From Spartobacteria bacterium (GTDB lineage: Bacteria > Verrucomicrobiota > Verrucomicrobiia > Chthoniobacterales > Chthoniobacteraceae), in the NCBI GenBank assembly GCA_021324825.1, contig JAJPII010000033.1, positions 62,001-126,000 of the forward strand: a stretch of DNA of 64,000 bases, read 5' to 3'. Positions within the stretch are counted from its first letter, which is position 1. Each line of letters starts with the position of its first letter. The notes beneath the pieces are model-generated. The model made no database searches. It was not told the DNA's origin and saw nothing but the letters and a program-made list of their open reading frames with translations. Shown in pieces: positions 1 to 7,641 of this stretch. Made by a program: the position numbers and the translations under genes.

Positions 1-914
1 CCTAGTGAAACGAGAGCCGCGGCGGCGAACGCCTGGAAGGCGATCAACCGGCCGCCTTTGGCGAGGATGCCGCGCAACGCCTCGGGATCGCCCTGTTCGT
101 TGCTGTAGGAAACGAGAAGAACCTTGTCCAGGAGATTGATGCTAAGCGACCAGGGAATGCGAACGAACTGGAGCGTCCGCTCGTAAATGCCAAGCTGCGA
201 CAGGGAACTGAGGGAACTGAGAAGAAACAGGTCTATCTTGCCGCCCAATGTTTCGAGCCAGGTCTTGGCTATCATCGTGCGGGCGAACCGGCCGAAGTAG
301 TAGGCCCGCAAGTCGGCGCCGCCGGCCCAGCCGACATAGCGCCAGCCGACGGCCGCAAGAAGCGCGACGCAACGGACGGAAACCTCGGCCAGCGGCGCAA
401 GCAGCAGCGCGATGAAGCCGTCCACGCGACCCACCGCGAGCAGGAGGACGAAAGTCCAGGAACCGACCGCGGCCACGTCGACGCAACCGAGCAGCAGGAA
501 GCGATACCCCTTTTGCGCGACGATGAGGGAAGTCAGCGAGATGTTTTCCGCGAGGCAGATCGCCGCGAGGATCGGGAAGGCGCGGTGGATGGGGCGCGGG
601 ATGGCCTGTATCCACACGGGCGCAACAAGGAGGAGGGCCGCCGCCAGGAGGCCGAGAAGGAGATTCAGTTGAAAATTGTAAAGCGCGTAGCGCCGGTCGG
701 ATCCCTGGTAACTTATCAGCGCATTTCCCTGGCCTATTTCCCTGACGAGTCCGGCGAAAACCAGCCCAAGGCAGGCCTGCGCGTACAAGCCGAACTGCTC
801 GGGGGGAATGTGCCGCGTCGAGAAAAGCACCCCGAAAAAGCGCACCCCCTGGCAGATAATCGAGGAACCCGCGTAATACGCGGAGGCCCGCGTCCTGTCA
901 GCTAGCCCCGCCAT
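1..914 (-). CDS. Polysaccharide flippase (Wzx/MATE-like), 3' end beyond window
   Basis: Reading the minus strand from an ATG at 914 gives an uninterrupted frame to the left edge (304 codons visible). It is hydrophobic throughout with the membrane-segment pattern of oligosaccharide flippases: an early pair of helices, then stretches such as LLLGLLAAALLLVAP and FVLLLAVGRVDGFIALLL, and an amphipathic GGKIDLFLLSSL segment typical of the centre of Wzx proteins. The start overlaps the last 13 bases of the upstream glycosyltransferase, so the two are probably cotranslated. Family role: moving undecaprenyl-linked sugar units across the inner membrane for O-antigen or capsule. The substrate cannot be told. 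The C-terminal part is missing because the window ends. Confidence 0.8.
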   Translation of the reverse strand, partial: MAGLADRTRASAYYAGSSIICQGVRFFGVLFSTRHIPPEQFGLYAQACLGLVFAGLVREIGQGNALISYQGSDRRYALYNFQLNLLLGLLAAALLLVAPVWIQAIPRPIHRAFPILAAICLAENISLTSLIVAQKGYRFLLLGCVDVAAVGSWTFVLLLAVGRVDGFIALLLAPLAEVSVRCVALLAAVGWRYVGWAGGADLRAYYFGRFARTMIAKTWLETLGGKIDLFLLSSLSSLSQLGIYERTLQFVRIPWSLSINLLDKVLLVSYSNEQGDPEALRGILAKGGRLIAFQAFAAAALVSL

Positions 915-2059
915 ATGTCTCCGTAAACGGCGAGGAGGCGCTCCGCATACTGGCGGCGGTTCAGGCCGCGACAGGGGCCGGGCGCGAAGGGCGGAAGGCC
1001 GTCGTCCAGGAAGCGCGCTATTTGCTCGCTCATTCGCGCCGGATCGTAGTCGAGGAGGAACCCGTTTATTCCGTCGCGCAAAGTCATCTCCGACCCGTGG
1101 AAAGGCGTCAACAGCAGAGGCAGGCCGACCGCCGCGGCTTCCATCGCCGCCAGGGGATTCGCCTCGAAATGGGAAGGGAGGATGAAAGCGTCCGCCGCGG
1201 CGTAGTATTTCTCGACCTCGCGTTGCATGCCCGCGAGAAGCGCCCACTCCGCCAGCCGCCCGCGCAGGGCTTCGACCGCGCGCGGCGCGCCGCCCACGAT
1301 GAGCAGCCGCAAGCCGCGCCTGCCTTGCTCGCGAAGGCGGGAGAGGGCTTCCACCGCCAGCCAGAGCCCCTTGCGTTCATAGTGCCCCTGGCTGACGAAG
1401 AGGAAGAGAGTCTCCTCAGGACTCAAACCCAAAGCGGCGCGCGTGGCTTCGCGATGCAGCGTGCGGGCTTCGGCGTTGAAACGCGTCTCGTCATAGCTGT
1501 TCGGCAGGACTTCGATCTCCGCGGAGCTTCGCTTCTTTGTCTCGGCGGCGATGGCATCCGACACAGCGAGGATTTTCCGAAGATGCGGACTTCGCAACGC
1601 CAGCCGCTCGAAGAAGAGGCTGGGAACGCCCAAAAGAAATCCGGCGATCTCCCTGGCGGAATGAAAGCCGAGTCTCAACCGCTTCCTGAGCCATACCGCA
1701 TTGAGGAAATGCACGGAGATGAGATTCGCGCCGAAATAGACGCCGCAGGTTGCATGAACGACCTCCGCGTCAAGACCGTCGCCGCGCAGCCGCCGCCACA
1801 ATCCGTAAAAATTCACGGCGAGCGTAAACCAAAGGAGTTCGAGCGGCCCCAGCCATCGCGGTGCGGGCAGGAAGACGTGCTTCGCCTGGTCGCGAGGCGC
1901 GTCGGACCGCAGGCACCAGATTTCCACCTGCCAGCCCGCGGCGCGCAGATGCGGAAGGGCGTGCAGGAGATGGAGGGTGGTGGGGCTGCGATATTCGAGG
2001 TGGGCGTCAATCCAGCAGACCCGCGGCACTGGCGTGAACTCTAAGAGGCCTGGCCGCAT
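902..2059 (-). CDS. Glycosyltransferase, GT4-like (GT-B fold)
   Basis: About 385 residues with a two-domain GT-B layout. The N-terminal strand PRVCWIDAHLEYRSP leads into a Rossmann-like half. The C-terminal half has the nucleotide-sugar binding pattern of family 4 enzymes: LFVSQGHYERKGLWLAVEAL, then YYAAADAFILPSHFEANPLA with the conserved late Glu and the following small-residue helix. An in-frame ATG at 2104 exists, but it would overlap the divergent gene starting at 2103, so 2059 was chosen; no clear ribosome site supports either. It overlaps the flippase at 902-914, so a role in building the lipid-linked sugar moved by that flippase is likely. Donor and acceptor are unknown. Confidence 0.8.
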   Translation of the reverse strand: MRPGLLEFTPVPRVCWIDAHLEYRSPTTLHLLHALPHLRAAGWQVEIWCLRSDAPRDQAKHVFLPAPRWLGPLELLWFTLAVNFYGLWRRLRGDGLDAEVVHATCGVYFGANLISVHFLNAVWLRKRLRLGFHSAREIAGFLLGVPSLFFERLALRSPHLRKILAVSDAIAAETKKRSSAEIEVLPNSYDETRFNAEARTLHREATRAALGLSPEETLFLFVSQGHYERKGLWLAVEALSRLREQGRRGLRLLIVGGAPRAVEALRGRLAEWALLAGMQREVEKYYAAADAFILPSHFEANPLAAMEAAAVGLPLLLTPFHGSEMTLRDGINGFLLDYDPARMSEQIARFLDDGLPPFAPGPCRGLNRRQYAERLLAVYGDIWRG

Positions 2060-2102
2060 TGTCAAGAGAGCGCGCTTGCTTTTGCCCGAAGGGTGCGCAT
2101 TC

Positions 2103-3128
2103 ATGATCGGCGCATTGCGCCCGTGGCCTGATTTGAAAATCCTCGTCTTCAAGGTCAACCAGTTGGGGGACAACGTGGTTTTCCTGCCCGTCGTGCAGGC
2201 GCTTCACTCGCGCCATCCGGGGTGGGAGCTTGTCCTCCTGACCACTCCGGTCGCGGCGCCGCTCTATGAAGGCGTCCGGACAATCCTGACGCCCAAGGAT
2301 GCTTTCAACAACGCCTGGAAGAAGCCGTGGAAGCTGGCGGAGCTTTTCCTGCGACTCCGCAAAGAGAAGGCGGATGCTTCCCTTATCGCCGATGATCAAA
2401 GCAATGTCGCCCATCTTCTCGCGCTGCTGGCGGGCGGGGCTGTTCGCGTTGGGACGAGACGCCCTTTCATCAAGTTGAAGAAGAGCGTCACGCACGCCGT
2501 TCGGATCGAGGCGCCGGAACGCGTCGCGACTTTGAACTGGGAAACAGGCCGGACTCTGGCGCTGGCTTTGGGGGACGCGGATTGGCCCGCCCGGCCGCCC
2601 GCACCCGATCTGGGGCATTTGCTGGGAGACGTTGTTCCGGCAGCCGGGCGGGTCATTATCCATCCCGGGGCGAGCAAGCCGTACCAGCGCTGGTTCCCGG
2701 AGCGGTTCGCGCAACTTGCCGACCGCCTGGCGGAGCGCTCCGAGGTTTTTTGGATCGACGAGGCGGGAGGGGTCGAATTGTCTCCCGCGGTGAAGCGGGT
2801 TTCTCCCGCGTCGTTGAAGGAATTCGTCCGCCTCCTGGGAAGCGCGTCGCTCTTTGTGGGAAATAACTCGGGGCCGATGCACCTGGCATCCGCGCTGGGC
2901 CGCCCTTCCGTGATTCTGAACGGGCCGTCCAATCCGGCGTGGGACCCCTTCTGGCATTCCGAACGTTTCCTGATGTTGCGCGACGGTTCCCTGCCGTGCC
3001 TGCCGTGCGATCCCTTCCCGCAAGGCCGCGGGGGGTGCACGAACTTCGCGCGGCCCATGGCATGCATGAAAAGCTGGAGCGTGGACGCCGTCCATGAACT
3101 GTGCCGCTCCTGGATCGCGAAATTTTGA
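2103..3128 (+). CDS. Glycosyltransferase family 9 (heptosyltransferase-like)
   Basis: About 341 residues. The N-terminus (KILVFKVNQLGDNVVFLPVV, near residues 10-30) is the family 9 signature, where the LGD stretch binds the ADP-heptose or related donor. HPGASKPYQRWFPERF near residue 186 and NNSGPMHLASALG near residue 253 are the matching C-terminal donor-site motifs. The tail is cysteine-rich (LPCLPCDPFPQGRGGC), as in many heptosyltransferases. GAAGGG lies eight bases before the ATG at 2103, which favours it over upstream in-frame codons that would run into the divergent gene. It is divergent from the glycosyltransferase/flippase pair and convergent with glnD. Probable role: LPS core assembly at the inner membrane; exact linkage unknown. 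Confidence 0.85.
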   Translation: MIGALRPWPDLKILVFKVNQLGDNVVFLPVVQALHSRHPGWELVLLTTPVAAPLYEGVRTILTPKDAFNNAWKKPWKLAELFLRLRKEKADASLIADDQSNVAHLLALLAGGAVRVGTRRPFIKLKKSVTHAVRIEAPERVATLNWETGRTLALALGDADWPARPPAPDLGHLLGDVVPAAGRVIIHPGASKPYQRWFPERFAQLADRLAERSEVFWIDEAGGVELSPAVKRVSPASLKEFVRLLGSASLFVGNNSGPMHLASALGRPSVILNGPSNPAWDPFWHSERFLMLRDGSLPCLPCDPFPQGRGGCTNFARPMACMKSWSVDAVHELCRSWIAKF

Positions 3129-3143
3129 ACGGAGGGCGCGGGG

Positions 3144-5918
3144 TCACCCGGAATGCTCGGCGGAATACTGGAGCGCCTTGTGCAGCTTTTCGATCTCCGC
3201 GGGGTCGCGTATTTTTTTGCCCTCGGCGTTGGTGACGTAGAAGCTGTCGATGGCCGCGCCTTTCTCGGTTGTGATGCGCGAAAGGGAGATGTTCACGCCC
3301 GTCGAGGCGAACCCCCTCAGGAGGTGGTAGAGCAACCCGATGCGATCCGGCGTCTGTATCTCGACGAGGCTGTAAACGGGGTGCACGTTGTTGTCGATGA
3401 CGATGCGCGTGGAGACGTCGATCTCCATGTCGAGCGTCCGGCGGCGTTTCGTTTTATTCAGGAGCGGCCCGAAGTCGAACGATTCCTGGCGGAGCGCCTC
3501 GTTTAGAACTCTCTCGACCTGGGCGATCTCTTTTTCGTCCGTCACCGCGCGGAACTCCGGCGTGCAGACGCGGAAGATGTCGAGAACCAGGTTGTCGCCG
3601 CGCGAGTAGATGTCGGCGCTGAGGATGTTCAATTGCGCCACGGAAAAAGAGCCCGCTATCTTGGCGAGGATTTCATTGCGATCCCACGAGCAGATCCAGA
3701 CTTCGCTGTGGCCGCGGCTGGGGTGGGGGATCCATTGGACGGCGGGCGCGAGCGAAAACTCGTCGCTGGAATAGCGCGCTTCGAGGAACGAGCGGAAGAG
3801 CCGGATGTGCGCCGCCACGTCCGCCGGGGAATACGCCTGGAAATAGGCGTCGGGCATGTAGTCGAAGTGCGCCTCGATCTCGTCCGCGAAGCTGGCGGCG
3901 AGTTTCTTGCCGGTCGCCCGCCGGACGTCCTCGCGATGGATCTCCCGTTCGCGCATGTACGATTCGCCGTCCGCCAGATATTTCGTGGTTCCGCGATAGA
4001 GCGCCCAGACGAGCGATTCTTTCCAGTCGGACCAATTTTCGTCGCCCGTGCCCTGGCCGTCGGCGAGGGTCATGAGCATCAGCGCGTGCAGATTCGGCTG
4101 GCTCTTCACGACGCTGGCGAACTCGGCGACGGTCGCTGCGTCCTCGACATTGCGGCGCTGCGCGGTGTTGGAGAGGATGAGGTGGTTGTCCACCAGGAGG
4201 ATGAGGGTCTTTCTCTGCGGCGAGGAAAGCTGGAGCCTGGCGGCCACCTTCTGGGCGAAGAACGCGCTCGCCTCGGCGTGGTACCGCGCGTTGGAGGCTT
4301 TGCCCGTATCGTGCAGGATCAGGGCCAGATAGACGACAAACGGGTCTTCCAGCCGCTGGAACATGGCCCTGTAGTCGGCCATCTTCGGCTCGTCGGTGTC
4401 GATGAGCTGGTCGAGTTTTTCGATGCAGACCAGCGTGTGCTCATCCGCGGTGTAGCGGTGGAAAAACTCGTGCTGCACCAGGCAGGTCAACTGCCCGAAC
4501 TCCGGGATGTAACGCCCCAGGAAATCGACCTCGTGCATCATGCGCAGGATGCGTCCGACCTGCCCTTTCTTGGAGAGGATGACGTGGAACGTCTCGCGAT
4601 TGCCGCGCGCGTATTGGAACGTGCGGTCCACCAGGTACAGCCGCCGCCGGATCAACTGCTGCATCTCCAGGCTCAGGACAAGCTGCCGCTGTTGCGCGTG
4701 GAGGAAGAGGCGCATCATCCGCGCGGGTTCCTGGTTGAAGACATCCCGCGCTTCGGGATGGATCGCCCCCGCCTTGCTGTAGAAGCCGTCGAAGTGCTCC
4801 TCCTTCTCGGGATGGATGAGCGCCCGGAAGAAGCCCGTCCTGGAAGTCGCCGCGGCCGCGCACAGGCGGTTGGAGAGCAGCTCCGTGGCCTGGTACATCG
4901 AACGCGCGTGGTGGTAGTAATCCTTCATGAACGCCTCGGTGCGCCGCAAGGCGTTCTTGTGCTGGTACTGGAACTTCGTCGCGATCTGAAGCTGGAAGTT
5001 CATGCTGATGACGTCGGCGGCCCGCTTGTTCAGGTAATGAAGCTCCGTCCGCACGCGCATCAGGAAATCGTAGGCCCGCTCGAGCCTGCGCCGCTCGGCT
5101 TCCTGCAGGAGCTTCTTCGCCACGAGGCCCTCGGTGGTCGCGACGCCTTCCTTGAAATAGGCGACCCAAAGGAGATTCTGGTAATCGCGCAAACCGCCGC
5201 AGCCGTTCTTGATGTTCGGCTCCTGCATATAAACCGTGCCGCCGTATTTCTCGTGGCGCTCCCGCTGGTTGGCGACGCGCTCCTCCAGGAACCGCGATTC
5301 AAACCCGCGCACGCAACGCCGCTGGAACTCCGTCTTGAACCGGTCGAAGAGCGCCCTGTCTCCCGCGAGGAAACGCGACTCCAGCAGCGCGACCTTGGAA
5401 AACATATCGGAGTTCGCCTGCTTGATGGCGACCGGAATGGTGCGCGTGGAATGGCCGACCTTGAACCCGACATCCCATAGCGTGTAGAGAATCGACTGGA
5501 TGACCTCCGCGCAATCCGGCGGGATGATTTTAACCGAGTCGCCCTGCAGGAACATGATGTCCACGTCGCTGCAAGGATTCAGTTCGCCGCGGCCGTAACC
5601 GCCGATCGCGACGAGGGCCAGGTCGTTCACGGAGGAGTCCTTCGAGCCGGCCGGCTCGAACAAATGCCGCAACGTGATATCGACGACGGTCGCGCGCTGT
5701 TGCGCGGTTTCCCGCCCGCCGCCGCCGGAGTAGTGCTTTAGCTGGAGGCGGTGGTTCTCTATCTTCAGAAACTTCTTGTAGAGCGAAAGGAGTTCGGCCG
5801 GTTTGCGCCTGCCCTGGGCCGTGAGGCGCTTTTCCGCGTGGGCCAGCACCTTTTCCCGATGGAGCATCGAGAGGGGCTTCCGCGCCGCGCGGGAAAACTC
5901 AAGGTCGTTTGTTTCCAC
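3144..5918 (-). CDS. glnD: [Protein-PII] uridylyltransferase / uridylyl-removing enzyme
   Basis: 924 residues, full length for GlnD. The nucleotidyltransferase motif GGYGRGEL is at residues 106-113 with CSDVDI at 116-121 (the metal-binding Asp pair). A PII-uridylyltransferase helical region follows, then an HD phosphohydrolase core (ALILHDTGKAS) for the uridylyl-removing activity, and two C-terminal ACT domains (WICSWDRNEILAKIAGSFS and VEIQTPDRIGLLYHLLRGFA) that sense glutamine. Family role: modifies PII according to nitrogen status. It starts eight bases after the stop of the sigma54 response regulator, so both are probably one nitrogen-control transcription unit. No glnB gene is in this window. 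Confidence 0.95.
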   Translation of the reverse strand: METNDLEFSRAARKPLSMLHREKVLAHAEKRLTAQGRRKPAELLSLYKKFLKIENHRLQLKHYSGGGGRETAQQRATVVDITLRHLFEPAGSKDSSVNDLALVAIGGYGRGELNPCSDVDIMFLQGDSVKIIPPDCAEVIQSILYTLWDVGFKVGHSTRTIPVAIKQANSDMFSKVALLESRFLAGDRALFDRFKTEFQRRCVRGFESRFLEERVANQRERHEKYGGTVYMQEPNIKNGCGGLRDYQNLLWVAYFKEGVATTEGLVAKKLLQEAERRRLERAYDFLMRVRTELHYLNKRAADVISMNFQLQIATKFQYQHKNALRRTEAFMKDYYHHARSMYQATELLSNRLCAAAATSRTGFFRALIHPEKEEHFDGFYSKAGAIHPEARDVFNQEPARMMRLFLHAQQRQLVLSLEMQQLIRRRLYLVDRTFQYARGNRETFHVILSKKGQVGRILRMMHEVDFLGRYIPEFGQLTCLVQHEFFHRYTADEHTLVCIEKLDQLIDTDEPKMADYRAMFQRLEDPFVVYLALILHDTGKASNARYHAEASAFFAQKVAARLQLSSPQRKTLILLVDNHLILSNTAQRRNVEDAATVAEFASVVKSQPNLHALMLMTLADGQGTGDENWSDWKESLVWALYRGTTKYLADGESYMREREIHREDVRRATGKKLAASFADEIEAHFDYMPDAYFQAYSPADVAAHIRLFRSFLEARYSSDEFSLAPAVQWIPHPSRGHSEVWICSWDRNEILAKIAGSFSVAQLNILSADIYSRGDNLVLDIFRVCTPEFRAVTDEKEIAQVERVLNEALRQESFDFGPLLNKTKRRRTLDMEIDVSTRIVIDNNVHPVYSLVEIQTPDRIGLLYHLLRGFASTGVNISLSRITTEKGAAIDSFYVTNAEGKKIRDPAEIEKLHKALQYSAEHSG

Positions 5919-5926
5919 GGGATTTT

Positions 5927-7288
5927 CTAAAGTTCGATGGCGTAACGTTTCATCTTACTATACAGCGTCGGGCGGTGGATTCCGAGCGCCTGCGCGGCCT
6001 TCTTTTTGTTCCCGTGGCACTTGGCCAGCGCGGCCAGGATCGCCACGCGCTCCCTGCTTTCGAGATTCAGCGTTTCTTCGGTGTCCATGGCCGCCGTCTC
6101 CCGCAATATCGCGGGGAGCTGCAACTCCCTCGGGAGTTGCTTCTCGCTTATGACGTTATCCTCCGCAAGCACCATGCCATACTCGACGGCGTTCTGAAGC
6201 TCCCGGACGTTTCCCGGCCAGGAATACGAACGGAGCGTCTCCAGCGCCTCGGAGGTGATGCGCGGCTCGGGCCGGTTCATCCGCGCGGCGAACTGCGCGG
6301 CGAAGAGCGTCACCAGGTATGGGATATCCTCCGCGCGTTCCCGGAGCGGCGGAATCTCGATCTGGAACGTATTCAACCGGTAATAGAGGTCGCGCCGCAG
6401 GAGGCCCTCGCGCAGGGCGGCGTTCACGGGCCGGTTCGTCGCCGCGATGAGGCGGAAATCCGCCTTGATGGACTTCGTGCTGCCAAGCGGGCGGAACTCC
6501 CTCTCCTGCAGGACGCGCAGGAAGCGGGTCTGAAGCTCCGGCGGCATCTCGGCGATTTCATCCAGGAACAGCGTGCCCCGCGCCGCCTCCAAGATCATCC
6601 CCGGGAAATCGTTCACCGCGCCGGTGAACGCGCCCTTGACGTAGCCAAAAAGCTCGGCCTCGATCATGGTTTTCGGGAATGAGGCGCAGTTCAGCTTCAC
6701 CATCGGCCCGCCGGCGCGGAGACTCGCCTGGTGAATCTGGCTCGCGGCCACTTCCTTGCCCACGCCGCTCTCCCCGAGCAGGAGAATGTTCGCCTCCGTC
6801 GGCGCCACGCGCGCGATCAACTCGTCGATCTCCCGCATGCGGCGGCTCTTGAAAACGCGGGTCTCCGCCTGTTCGAGCCGCTTGCGCAAACTTTCCGTCT
6901 CGCGGAGAAGTTCGCTCTGCTCCAGGGCCCGCCGGATGAGCGAGAGCAACTCTTCCACCGCGTGGGGCTTGCTGATGAAATGGAAGGCGCCCAGCTTGAT
7001 GCACTGGATGGCGTTGTTCAACGAATCCTGGCCCGTCAGGATGATAACCGGGAGGCGGGGGAAGCGCTCCTTCATGCCCGCCAGCGTTTCGAGTCCGTCC
7101 TGATCCGGCAGACCCAGGTCGAGCAGGACGAGATCCGGCTTCTCCCGCTCGACGAGCGCCAGGCCCGCGGCCGCCGTATTCGCGACGTGGACGGAATGGC
7201 CATGCCTCTCCAGCAGAGCCTTCAGCGTCATAAGGACGCTCTGTTCGTCGTCGACGACGACGATCTTTCCAAGCGCGTTTGTGCTCAC
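5927..7288 (-). CDS. Sigma54-dependent response regulator, NtrC family
   Basis: 453 residues from a GTG start. Receiver domain with acidic pair VVDDE (11-15) and phospho-acceptor Asp57; AAA+ domain with Walker A GESGVGKE near residue 172 and the sigma54 contact loop GAFTGAV near 222; C-terminal Fis-type helix-turn-helix (CHGNKKKAAQALGIHRPTLY). All catalytic features are intact, so it should be an active RpoN activator. It lies directly upstream of glnD and is presumably cotranscribed, which makes an NtrC role plausible, but no partner kinase or glutamine synthetase gene is adjacent, so the target genes are an inference. Confidence 0.9.
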   Translation of the reverse strand: MSTNALGKIVVVDDEQSVLMTLKALLERHGHSVHVANTAAAGLALVEREKPDLVLLDLGLPDQDGLETLAGMKERFPRLPVIILTGQDSLNNAIQCIKLGAFHFISKPHAVEELLSLIRRALEQSELLRETESLRKRLEQAETRVFKSRRMREIDELIARVAPTEANILLLGESGVGKEVAASQIHQASLRAGGPMVKLNCASFPKTMIEAELFGYVKGAFTGAVNDFPGMILEAARGTLFLDEIAEMPPELQTRFLRVLQEREFRPLGSTKSIKADFRLIAATNRPVNAALREGLLRRDLYYRLNTFQIEIPPLRERAEDIPYLVTLFAAQFAARMNRPEPRITSEALETLRSYSWPGNVRELQNAVEYGMVLAEDNVISEKQLPRELQLPAILRETAAMDTEETLNLESRERVAILAALAKCHGNKKKAAQALGIHRPTLYSKMKRYAIEL

Positions 7289-7339
7289 TAAAACGACTGT
7301 TTTACAACGAACGCGCGGCGCGGAGAAAGCATTTCCTAA

Positions 7340-7415
7340 AACGTGTCATGCACTTTTGTCGGCTCCTGGTTGCCCGCTCCTGTTGTAGAGGCGGCTGTGC
7401 CAGCCGCCTGGGAGC
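7340..7415 (+). repeat. Dispersed palindromic repeat, copy 1 (degenerate)
   Basis: Begins AACGTGTCATGCACTTTTG and contains TTGTAGAGGCGGCTGTGCC followed by AGCCGCCT (7382-7409). The right-hand TCTACAAC arm and the outer GCATGACAC end seen in the copy near 10.2 kb are missing. It occupies part of the 353-base gene-free stretch 7289-7641 between divergent genes; apart from this repeat and a promoter-like pair near 7604-7634 nothing else was recognised in that stretch. Confidence 0.75.
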
Positions 7416-7603
7416 GCGGGAGGCGACGCCAGGCGCAAGACGCTCAATAGGAGCGCTGAATTGTGTGCCCGCGGCCGTTTATTCCTGGCATCGAAAAGCC
7501 TCCGTAATTAATATACCGGAAGAAAAGGCCGCGGACCCCCGATTACCCAGATGACTAAGGGTTTCTGAATAAATTATCCAGCGCCATGCCGACCATCGTA
7601 AAC

Positions 7604-7634
7604 TTGAAGCCAAACGGGAAATTTCAGCTAGAGT
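7604..7634 (+). promoter_or_regulatory. Candidate promoter, -10 abutting the start codon
   Basis: TTGAAG at 7604-7609 and TAGAGT at 7629-7634 with a 19-base spacer. The expected transcription start falls on the GTG at 7642. No Shine-Dalgarno is visible before that GTG. The 13-mer TAGAGTCGATACT (7629-7641) recurs with two changes before the gene at 25569. Confidence 0.4.
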
Positions 7635-7641
7635 CGATACT